Shown: piece after piece, positions 49,201 through 57,597 of the stretch
How the letters are laid out: the number at the start of each line of letters is the position of its first letter
Position numbering within the stretch: position 1 is the stretch's first letter
Assembly (NCBI GenBank): GCA_023374025.1
Contig: SIJG01000040.1
Location: forward strand, 856,871-920,870
Reading direction: 5' to 3'
Source: Heterodera schachtii
Taxonomy: Eukaryota > Nematoda > Chromadorea > Rhabditida > Heteroderidae
Length of the DNA: 64,000 nt
Translations under genes and position numbers: made by a program
The notes under the pieces: generated by a model
What the model was told of the DNA's origin: nothing
The model's database searches: none
Seen by the model: the letters and a program-made list of their open reading frames with translations, nothing else

Positions 49201-50071
49201 TATAATTTATCATAATTACATTTAAGGCAATCAATTTACAAATTTTTCGAAAAATAAAATTAATTTCAAGTTTTTGCGTTATCCGCAAAACGCCACAAAA
49301 CCCCCCCCCCCCATATTGAAGGGCTAAGAGGCTAATAGAGAAACTTAGAATTGCATAACAAATTCCTGTAAAATTGCCAAAATAATATGTTATATTTATA
49401 TTAAGGATCATTTCAGTTTTGGTCTCTCTACATTGAAATTTTTAAATTGCAAAATTGGAGAGAAAAGTGGAAATTCCCGGACAAAAACAAGACCTAACCA
49501 CTTCAAAAAAAAAAGAACGAAATTTTCAAGATTAATTGCTAGACCGCTTAAAATACTCTGAATAAAACAAGGAATGTTTTTAAAGCTTGCTTTTTAGGGC
49601 TTTTTAGGGCGTTTTTCCCATTTTTACTGCATATTTTCAGTCAGGAGTTTATGATGGCCTAAAGCCTATCATTTTTTTTTTTTTTGCCATTTTTTAGTGT
49701 CAAAAAAAAGTTCGCCCCCAAAAAGTGTGCCCTCCCTCAATCGTGTTCCGTTTACCTCTGGATGCCCTTGTCGCTAAGTCGATCAGTTCCGATTTGTTCA
49801 ATTCCGGCACCTTCGCTTTGTCCGGATGAATTTTTACCAATGACTTCAACAAATATTTTTGCCATTCCTCCTCCTTTCCATCGGGACATTTCAGTATTTG
49901 GCAAAGTTGCCTGAGGCCATTCAATCGTTCTTGTCTGTCATTGGTTTCAATTTTGATTTTGCCAATTTGTTGCAACAATTTGGTTGTCACAATTAGTTCT
50001 TGCGCAGCAGCAATGGCAATTGATGAAATTGTTATGCATAATAATAGGGCGACTACAAATTGTAACAACAT
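43300..50071 (-). CDS. Secreted J-domain micro-exon protein, paralog B, 12 exons
   Basis: Exons: 50071-49756; micro-exons 49188-49129, 48900-48829, 48778-48743, 48682-48629, 48462-48409, 48022-47975, 47491-47429; then 46974-46702, 45582-45437, 44273-44010 and 43374-43300 (stop); 486 residues, all phases consistent. Exon 1 gives a signal peptide (MLLQFVVALLLCITISSIAI) and a divergent J-domain with LCQILKCPDGK and IHPDK (His at about residue 81). Micro-exons are phase 1-1 and match those of paralog A in order: unique (YKERCNRLLK), a (TARLDRSYSS), b (IYNHRK), c (YDASSSSFQKTDMSTKK), d-like (RRNYSTRSSTK), c (TYDAGSTSSS), g (RVNLKRSQSTAVRP). The C-terminal exons pair one to one with paralog A, with moderate identity and conserved junctions. 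One intron needs a GC donor (47974). The micro-exon set is smaller, so A has expanded or B has lost cassettes. Role as for paralog A: secreted co-chaperone-like protein, inferred. Confidence 0.8.
43590..43890. repeat. Repeat-derived sequence in the last intron of paralog B
   Basis: It contains short direct and inverted copies of CCTTGAATTCAAGGACG and GGAATTCCGA-type motifs. These recur in other introns and intergenic tracts, for example near 35170-35240 and 59130-59200. Ends are undefined. Confidence 0.4.
44680..44825. repeat. GC-rich CCCGGTCCCGG repeat in a paralog B intron
   Basis: An abrupt GC island of repeated CCCGGTCCCGG and GGGCGCCCGG motifs, with inverted copies, inside otherwise AT-rich intron. 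Both strands are open by composition (frames at 44657-44938). No gene is indicated. Confidence 0.7.
45809..46173. mobile_element. Near-perfect palindromic foldback element, 365 bp
   Basis: The left arm starts CGACTGGGCGCCGGCCAACT. The right arm ends GTTGGCCGGCGCCCAGTCG. Arms of about 170 bp each are almost exact reverse complements through TTTTCATAG, GCATTCGATAGCCCTATGTA and AATTATGGCCAAAAA, leaving a short central loop. It lies in an intron of paralog B. Its transcript would form a long hairpin. Confidence 0.85.
47040..47230. repeat. GGGGGCTTTATTTCA tandem repeat in a paralog B intron
   Basis: Six to seven copies of a 17-22-bp unit, GGGGGGCTTTATTTCAG, with variable G-run length. The unit resembles the interior of the nearby short element at 48513-48619 (TAAAATAAGGCCCCC read in reverse), so it may be an expansion of element-derived sequence. 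Confidence 0.75.
47288..47395 (-). pseudogene. Truncated J-domain-like symmetric exon inside paralog B
   Basis: A 108-nt segment with acceptor TTTTCAG and donor GTAAAT has the same phase 1-1 symmetry as the micro-exons. It encodes LRGVYDILKLPPEK, resembling helix I of the J-domain in exon 1 (LRQLCQILKCPDGK). It ends in an in-frame TAA just before the donor. Joining it to the preceding micro-exon (47491-47429) also creates TAA at the junction, whereas joining to 48022-47975 gives Glu. It is either a decayed J-domain exon or an alternative truncating exon. Confidence 0.5.
47530..47985. repeat. AT-rich tandem repeat in a paralog B intron
   Basis: Many imperfect copies of a 20-30-bp unit, TAATTGCCTTTATCTAATTA with TTATAAT variants, fill the intron between the micro-exons at 48022-47975 and 47491-47429. 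Confidence 0.8.
48513..48619. mobile_element. Short palindromic MITE, 107 bp, in a paralog B intron
   Basis: Ends TACCGTATTTCCTAAAATAC and CATTTTAGGAAATATGGTA are imperfect inverted repeats with TA outer bases. The interior carries C-run and AAGGCCCCC segments. It ends ten bases from the micro-exon boundary at 48629, so it was inserted close to a splice donor without destroying it. Confidence 0.75.
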
Positions 50072-51678
50072 TCGGCGCGGACGGAACGGATATATAAAAT
50101 TATGGATTTTTTGAGCTAAAGGTGTCGGCAATTTTATATTGCTTTGGGGATTTGTGCCCAAGATTTGATGGAATTTTGCCAAAAATTTTCAGCAATTTTA
50201 CACTTCTTCCCGGGATTTTGCGCTCAAGGTTTGGCGCTCATATTTTGGCGCGCCGTATTGGCGAAATTTGGTCTTTTTTTTTTTTTGCTAATTTTTAGCA
50301 TTAGCAATATATAATCGGTTTTTTATTCTAAAAATTTTCAAGATTTTATTTGCCCCCGAGGTTTAGCGCTCGTATTTTGGTGCGCCGTTTTAGCGAAAGT
50401 TGGGGTTTTTTTAAAATTAAGCTATATTTTGAGCACTCGTATTTTGGCGCACCTTTTTCATAATTGGGATTTTTTAGCTAAAGTTTTCGGAAATTTTAGC
50501 ACTGCTTACAGGAATTTTGCGCCCAAGATTTGGCGCTCATATTTTGGCGCGCCGTTTTGTCGAAAGTTAGGGGTTTTTTTCGAAAATTAAGATTTATATA
50601 ATTTGGAATATTTAAGTAAAAATTTCGGCAATTTTATAGTTAGATTTAGAAACCCCAAAAAATTTACGAATATGCATTTGAAATAGGTATTCGTTGAAAT
50701 ATGAAAAAAAATAATAATTTTAATATTAAGAAAGAAAAATTATTTTAATTGAAAAAAAAGTAAAATTATAATTTATTTTCAAATATAAACATTTATTAAA
50801 AGAAGCGCTTTTTGTAGATATAATTGAAATCAATAAATTAATCAATTGAATGAAATCGTATTCAAATATAGAGATACATATAGAAGAATATGTTGAATTC
50901 ATTTTTATACAATGATCATTAAAAATTAAATTCAGTGTGCTCTTTTTTTCCAGATTTGTCCTTATTTGAGGGTGTAGCCAATCTGCTGAAAATCTTTACT
51001 GATTTGAAGATTTTCTCTGGAATTCCAGGACCCATTTTTTGTTTGTGGCGTCAAGGACCTAAGTTTTCAAAAAAAACTTTATTAAAACGGCCCTTTATAT
51101 TAATAAAAAAAAACAATGGAAAATTTATTTTCTGATGAATATTTTAAGAAATATTTTAAATTGTTTTTTCATCAATTCTTTAAAAATAAATGGTAAATTT
51201 TTTTTTATAATTCTTTAAGCCGATGACTTAAATATCTTATAAATTTGGTTTTATTTTTTATTTTTATCTTCTTTACTGAAACAGTTGCTTAAACAAGTTT
51301 TAAGCCGCCAAAACAATTTGTCAATCAATAAATAGCAAAAAGTTTTGCGTAAAAATTGAGGACAATTGCTAATGGATTTCTTTTTATTTGATTTATTTTC
51401 AAAGTTTTATTACAAATATATTATTCAAACGTTAAAAGTTTTACATCTTTAAATATGTATCAAAAAATTCTAAAAAATCTAAAAAATTTTGACCCTATAA
51501 AATTGTCGGACCAATAAAAAAAACACAGACATATTTTTATGAAAAATTGTAAAAAGCTTAAAATATGAAAAAAAACAAATTGAAAAATTTAAGCTTTTAA
51601 AAGTCATTTAAATTTTTAAATTTCATTCATTTTATAGAGTAATAAAGTCTAAAAAATTATTACCATTCTTTTTTCCAG
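50072..51678. other. Intergenic upstream of paralog B, with a GGCGCGCC-type repeat
   Basis: Between about 50215 and 50590 a block with GCTCATATTTTGGCGCGCCG recurs in four diverged copies. It lies directly upstream of the J-domain paralog B start codon, so it could include promoter sequence. The rest (50600-51678) is AT-rich with no gene recognised. Confidence 0.5.
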
Positions 51679-51693
51679 ACAGTTAGCACAATT

Positions 51694-51963
51694 ATGTCCT
51701 CATTCGCCGGCAGTTACCTTTACCGTTCGCCGGTGCGCCCAATTGAAGACTCTTCGTCTCTTAATTACTCTCCCCACCATTCAAATGCCACATTTTGGCG
51801 CCATTCCTACACCTTCGACACATTTCGCCATTCTTCGGCACATCCGCTTCAACAATCGGCATTTCATCGGCACAACTACACGTCATCCTATCAGACACCA
51901 TTCGTGTGCCGATTTGAGCCAGCCTATCGTCCAGCCAGCTGGCACCCGCACCCGTTGAACTGA
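51694..51963 (+). CDS. Small Tyr/His/Ser-rich protein of unknown function
   Basis: An 89-residue frame starts MSSFAGSYLYRSPVRPIEDS and ends WHPHPLN. A strong acceptor TTTTTTCCAG ends at 51678, 15 nt before the ATG, so either a 5' UTR exon or a spliced-leader addition site precedes it. It is much more GC-rich than its surroundings and rich in Tyr, His, Ser and Phe. It has no signal peptide or membrane segment. No family is recognised. The overlapping minus-strand frame is a shadow. The acceptor next to the ATG and the composition make a real gene likely. Confidence 0.5.
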   Translation: MSSFAGSYLYRSPVRPIEDSSSLNYSPHHSNATFWRHSYTFDTFRHSSAHPLQQSAFHRHNYTSSYQTPFVCRFEPAYRPASWHPHPLN

Positions 51964-53123
51964 TCAGAAAAATGGAATGCCATGCCGAAGAAAACGGACT
52001 GATCGGAAATAAATGGGGAATGGCACGATGATCCAATTAAATGGCGTCATGAAATTGGGAGATGTGTAGGGATGGGTTCATATTTTAGTTAATTTTTGTG
52101 ATCATTTAATGGGTGCCATTAATAATCAAAAAGAGAAAAAATTAAAAAAAAATGCCAAAAATAGGTAAATCAAATCTTAAATTGTAATTCTTTTATTTTG
52201 TTTTATGCTTGTCTATTAAATGTTTACCGCAGTGTGCCGTAATGCCAAACTTTATCTCCCATTTTTGTGGCATTTGCTAAATTGTTGGGTCTTTCTTTCC
52301 ACTCCCATTTTGAGATAGTCTCTCATTTTAGTTTAGATTTTTTAATTTTGGATATTTAAAAAAAATTCTAATTTGATCAAGTTTTAAAAATGATAGGATC
52401 AGCCAATGGTGCCGAAATCCATCGTCATAATTTTTTAAATGACGTCAAAATGGCTCCAAAAATGGCACATCCTTGTAATTTAAAATAAAATTTTAATATT
52501 CCATATTGATACGTTGATCTAAAATAGAATAAGGATCTCAATTTGATTCTTAAATTAAAATTAATTTTATCATTTCTATTTTTCTAATGCTTTTTTAAAA
52601 TATAAATTCTTCAGAAATTTTTTTTAAAATAAAATTTAACGAAATTTTCCATTAAGTTCCCAATGATCTTTCATATAAGCATATGTGTACACACCATAAT
52701 GAATCCGGATGAGAATTTCTCAATTAAAAATTGGTTGGCATTTTAATTATTTTATTTGATCAGCTCAATGAAAAGTTGGGATTTTGCGATAAAAAACAAA
52801 CAAAAAGTTTATCCACGAAAGAAAAAAATGAATTAATTATGTGGGATGAAACGCAAACAGAAATGCTTAAAGCTCAATTTGAAAAATGATTGAATAAATT
52901 AAGCAATATGATGACATAAGCATTAAAAGTTTTATTTACATATGAAACAATTTGTCAATATAAAAGGACTTTCCATAATTTAAATATTTCACATTTAACT
53001 AATGTTTTAAATTAAATTAATAATATTTCATTAAAAAAAATTACAAAATATGGCTTTGAAATTTATGTTTTTTATAAATTTAAGATATTTAATTTTTCAA
53101 TAAATTTCTAATTTGAACAAAAA
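51964..53123. other. Intergenic, nothing recognised
   Basis: AT-rich sequence without motifs or repeats with clear ends. It includes the probable promoter of the ShKT gene. Confidence 0.5.
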
Positions 53124-54056
53124 ATGATTTCCTCAATACCCCTAATTGCTATTCTTGCAATGATTTTCTTGGTAGCCAATTTGCCTTCCAAGATTTTGTG
53201 TGATTCATCATCGGAAGAAACAACATCAACGAGTTCAACGAGTTCAACCAGTAGTAGCACGTCCACATCCACATCCACGTCAACGTCAACAAGTACCAGC
53301 ACAAGTACCAGTACAAGTACAACACCAAGCTCAACAACGAGTACAAGTACAAGCACAACACCAAGCTCAACGACGGAGTCCAGCAGTACCACCAGCACTT
53401 CAAGCAGCACAACCCCAACAACGACCACATCCACCAGCACCGCTTCAACCACAACCAGGCATAGACAGACGGGTTGAAAATGGGATTTGGCTTTCATAAA
53501 ACCGTACCCTTGGATTATCACGGCACAAATAATTATGCCCGAAGTGTCATGGTTAAGTTGAGGAACCAATCGGATTCGAATAGAAAACAAATGGGATTTC
53601 CAAGAAAAAAAAATATAAGAATTTCAAAAAAATATAATTAAAATTCTGAAAATAAAATTTTGAAAACTATTGTAAAAAAAGACTGAAATGTATTTTTTAA
53701 AAGGAAATTTATTTTTCTCTCATATCCGAATCATATTTCGTTATACTATGTATAATCCACATATCCGTTAAATCTGAAAAGTCTCGAAAAGAAAATTTGG
53801 CAAATTTTCTAACATAATTTTACCAAATTAATTCATTTTTACTCATGGAAATAATTTTTTTTTTTTAATTTATTTGTTTGTTTTGTTCAGTGCCGGTCAA
53901 TCAAATTGTCGTGACGCGATGCCAAACACTTTCTGTAATCGCATCAAAAATGCCGGACAATGCTTGAACAGATTTCTGATACTTCGGATGATGGCCGTCT
54001 GTAAATTGACGTGCGGACTGTGCAGCGCGAACATTGTGCGCATTGTTGGCAAATAG
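53124..54056 (+). CDS. Secreted Ser/Thr-rich protein with C-terminal ShKT domain
   Basis: Two exons, 53124-53458 and 53891-54056, give 166 residues. The start MISSIPLIAILAMIFLVANL is a signal peptide. Residues about 30-108 are almost only Ser, Thr and Pro, a mucin-like stalk likely to be O-glycosylated. Exon 2 encodes a ShKT domain with the six-cysteine spacing, including NCRDAMPNTFC and CKLTCGLC. The intron requires a GC donor (CCAG|GCATAG, 53459): only that junction gives phase 2 to match the exon 2 frame, and the GT candidate nearby does not. ShKT domains occur widely in nematode secreted and surface proteins, where they often modulate channels or bind partners. The precise role here is unknown. 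Other frames over the Ser/Thr repeat are shadows. Confidence 0.85.
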
Positions 54057-54429
54057 AAAAATGCCGTGCGCTGATGAGAGAGAGAAAGAAAGAAAGATGG
54101 CACCCGCCGGGCCAATTGTGAAGCGATTTTTTAAAAATTTTTGGGGCTAATTAAAAAACTTTATAAAAATATGATGGATTTTTTTTTAATTTGGATGATA
54201 ATTTAAATGTAAAAATGACAATTTAATTTTTGTTTATTATTTCTACTGGTTTTATTAAAATTATTTATTTCATATTCTACTTCGCTTTTTTTTTTATTAG
54301 TGATGTTTTCAATTAGTTTGGTCTACTGGCAGCTTTTTCTATAAAATCAAATAAATCCAAAAAATTATAATTATAATCCAAAAAATATTATTTCATTTTC
54401 ACATTTCTTTATATTTAAATAATATAAAT

Positions 54430-55636
54430 ATGAAAATTTTGATATTATTACTTCTATGTCTATTGGTGATCAAAAATACAATTGATCAGACTTTTTCTAT
54501 GAAAATGAAACAATCGAAAGGATTTGATCAAATATTTGGCGAAGGATGGGAGAAAAATTTGGAGGAAAATGTAAGGGATCAAACTGATCAAAGTGTAACA
54601 ATTGTAGAAAAACAAATTGATAACAAAATACGACAAAAAATGGCAAAAAGAATGAGGCAAAAATATTGGCCAGGACAATTTGATCAAATATTTGATGAAA
54701 ATTTGGAGGTGAAAGAAGAGGAGAGTGAAGAAATGTCAACAAATTATTATGAATTTGGCGGCCAATTGACAATGCCAAAAAATAATGAACAAATTTCTGA
54801 TAAATTTTCAAATACAATTGGTAAAAATAAAAGGGAAATTGTGAAAAAATTCCATAAAATAAAAGAGAAAATTAAGCAAATGGAAAAGAAATATTCAAAA
54901 AAAGAATGGGCAAAAATTGAAAGAAAAATCGCAAAAAAAATGGGAACAAATAAAGAGAAAATTTACGAATGGAAAAGAGAAGTTGGACTTATAACTAAAA
55001 ACTTTTATTCGGATGAAGAAAAATGTGAAATATTAAAGCAATTCGATCAAATATATGACAAATTAAAAATGAAATTAAATGAAAAATTGGAGGGAAAAAA
55101 AGAAAAATGTAAAAAAATAATAGCAAAACATTTGGGCACAAATATCAGAAGCATTCAAAGATGGAAGAAGGAATTAAAAAATGGAAAATGGCGGAAAAAT
55201 GAAAAAATTGATGAGCAAAAAAGGGAAATTATTGAAAAATATATTAAAATAAAAAATGAATTTTCGCAAATGGCAAAACATTCACGAAAGGAATGGGAAG
55301 AATTTTATTTGAAAATTAAGAAAATGTTTGGTGTGAATTATAGAACAATTGAAAGATGGGCCAAGAAATTAGGCATCATTCAAAGTTTTTCAAAAGGTAA
55401 AGCATTTTAACAGATTTTTATTTTTATTTAAAAATAATTGCACCAATTTTAAATGCTTTTCAGTACAAAAAATGAACACTTTTGCCAAAAAAATGGAAAA
55501 GATGAAGCAATATTACCAGATGAAAAAAGAAAATCCAAAGCTTTCCGATTGGAAAATTGCAGAAATCTTGAAAATCTCAACCGCTTCATTAGCCAGATAT
55601 AAAGTTGAATTTAAAGAAGAAAATGTGATGTTTTGA
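54430..55636 (+). CDS. Secreted tandem helix-turn-helix-like protein, copy B, 2 exons
   Basis: Exons 54430-55396 and 55464-55636 join in phase 1 (donor GTAAAG, acceptor TTTTCAG) into 379 residues. The signal peptide is MKILILLLLCLLVIKNTIDQ. An acidic region with FDQIF twice follows. Then come three Trp-containing HTH-like modules (recognition segments ending IYEWKREVGL, IQRWKKELKN, IERWAKKLGI) and a fourth module in exon 2 (LSDWKIAEILKISTASLARY). It is closely similar to copy A over most of exon 1, but the exon 2 modules differ strongly, so the last module is divergent or has been exchanged. A decayed copy-A-type module lies just downstream (55826-55933). The gene points away from J-domain paralog B. 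DNA or RNA binding is inferred from the fold only. Confidence 0.8.
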
Positions 55637-56729
55637 ATACTTATGTTAGCTTGAAAAATATTATAATTATTTAAAAATTATAATTTTTCCCATATTTTTT
55701 TTTTAAATTAGGGTTTTTATGTTCGATTTATCTGTCGTTTTTCGACCTTTGTCATTTATTTGATTCAACCCAAATTCTTTGTTTTTTATTTGAAATTTTC
55801 TTAAATTTATGCTTGGAATTCAAAAGGCTATCCAAAGATCACTGATCGCCAAATTGCGGCAAAATTGGAAATCGCAACAAGCTCATTACACAAATCTAAA
55901 TCCAAATTAATGAAAGGTGCCAAGAAATTTTGATATAGGGATATAGTGAAATTAGAAAATTAACTAAAATACAGAATTATGAATTTAGAGGTGATAATTT
56001 TGTTTTTGAGAGAGAATGTGATAATGAATTGCACATCATATTCAAAGATTTGTTTTTTATTGATAATTTTATAAAACAACATTTGTTTTTAATTTCATTT
56101 AATTCCACAAAATTTTTTTATATTTTAATTATGAATTTTTAATTTGTATCATTTAAATGTGAATCTGGTAAATTTTAATTTTTAAAAATTTTAAAAATAA
56201 ATCATTGAATGAATCAGATAGGGAGAAGAAAAAAATATTTCGTCGAACCATATGATCAGGTGTCATCAGATCTCAAACTGTTATACTCGAGATCAGTGAC
56301 CTTTTAAACCCGAATTAAATTTTTTTTGATTATATATAAACTCTTTAAATTAAAAAATCAATCTCAAAAAAAAATTTAAAAAAATTTTTAGGCTATGATT
56401 AGAGATCGGGTACGGGGCGGACGAACTCGTATACGAGTTTTTACGTTGCCCGTAGTCCGTAACCCGTACCGATACGAGTTTTTATGGAGTACCTATCCCG
56501 TATCGATGTCAAGCCCGTAACCCTAACCCTTATACGTACAATCGGAAAATGGCGATCTGTAGATTAGACACACACATTTTAATTTTTAAATATAAAATAA
56601 TAGTCAAAGCTTTTAAAAGTTAAGGAATTAACATACAAATCTTTCAAAATCCCATTAAATGCCATCAAAAAATGTTCAAAATAAATCCGTCATCATTAAT
56701 TGTCCACATAATAAATTCCGTTCAGTCCG
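55637..56729. other. Intergenic, with HTH-gene 3' flank and an inverted GTACGGG patch
   Basis: It contains the relic HTH module at 55826-55933 and flank homologous to the 3' side of copy A. At 56400-56530 a patch repeats CGGGTACGG, GATACGAGTTTTTA and GTAACCCGTACC in both orientations. No further gene is seen. Confidence 0.5.
55826..55933 (+). pseudogene. 5'-truncated HTH last-exon relic
   Basis: It reads GYPKITDRQIAAKLEIATSS and on to KFstop, matching the second half of the copy A last exon (ITDRQIAAKLEI) better than that of copy B. The first half and the acceptor are missing. This suggests the ancestral locus held two alternative or consecutive last modules. Confidence 0.7.
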
Positions 56730-57597
56730 CTACATTTTTGTGCTCCTTGCGGTGCCGGTGAACAATCGGGTTGAAAATTGCCATTGTTTTGCATTTGAGC
56801 AGAGCCCATCTAAACAATGTGATAAATTTTTTCGCAAATTAATAATTTAAATATTTTTTATTTTGGGCAGGCAAAGCAATGCAGAATGCCAAAAAATGAA
56901 ATTTCTTAATAAAAAAATTTTCTATTTTGATTTGCAATTCGCAAAAATTTTGCGTAAAATTTGGTGACACAAAATAGATCACTCCTTCAATGGTGATCTG
57001 AAAACCTGAAAATGGCTTGAAATCGAGAAAGTTTTCAAAAAAATCCTCGTAGGTTGAAAAAATTTCGTGAAAAAATGATTAAGCCCATATGCAAGAGCAC
57101 AAAATTCCCTACAAGATTTAAGAATTTCATGTATAAACTTATATTATTTAAATAAATTTATAGAATAAAAGCAAAAAAATTTTTTATTTAAATTTAATTT
57201 GAAAATTTAATTAATTAAAATTTTTTTTTCAAAATGCATACACCTACCTGGTTTAATTTTGCAATTGCCTTGGACCCAGTCACAACGCCAATAATTATGG
57301 CAATTATTGTCGGGGCATTGCCGACGCATTGGGCCAATGCCACCAAATGGGTCACGTTTACATGCACCGTTTGAACATGAATATGAAAATGCACAATCAT
57401 AATTGGAATAACAACTCTTTGATCCGGCCACTAAATTTTTAAAATTTTAATTTATTTTTTTGAATTTAAATTAAAAAAAAATTCTGACAGTTTTTGAAGA
57501 AATTTTTTAGGTCATTGATAATAGCGCCGTTAATAAAAACAAATTCTTGATACATTAAAACAAATAAAATTGTATGAAGAAGGTATTGGAAATGCAT
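56730..57597 (-). CDS. Cys-rich secreted protein, 3 exons
   Basis: Exons 57597-57489, 57430-57248 and 56809-56730 (stop TAG) join in phases 1 and 1 into 123 residues. Exon 1 encodes a hydrophobic signal peptide (MHFQYLLHTILFVLMYQEFV). Exon 2 holds eight cysteines arranged as CYSNYDCAFSYSCSNGAC and CPDNNCHNYWRCDWVQGNC. Exon 3 adds one more (GLCSNAKQW). Closely spaced Cys repeats of this type resemble EB-module or similar disulphide-rich extracellular domains of nematodes; the exact family is not recognised. The third exon is the least certain: it is chosen by phase, and a different frame is also open there. Role unknown; secretion is predicted. Confidence 0.7.

Noticed and set aside
53108..53590. 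Minus-strand frame rich in Val, Leu and Asp across the Ser/Thr repeat
   Set aside because: It is the shadow of the repetitive coding exon of the ShKT gene on plus, which has a signal peptide, splice junction and ShKT domain.
56515..56535. CCCTAACCCTTA, telomere-like
   Set aside because: It is a single short occurrence inside an inverted GTACGGG patch, not a TTAGGC array.
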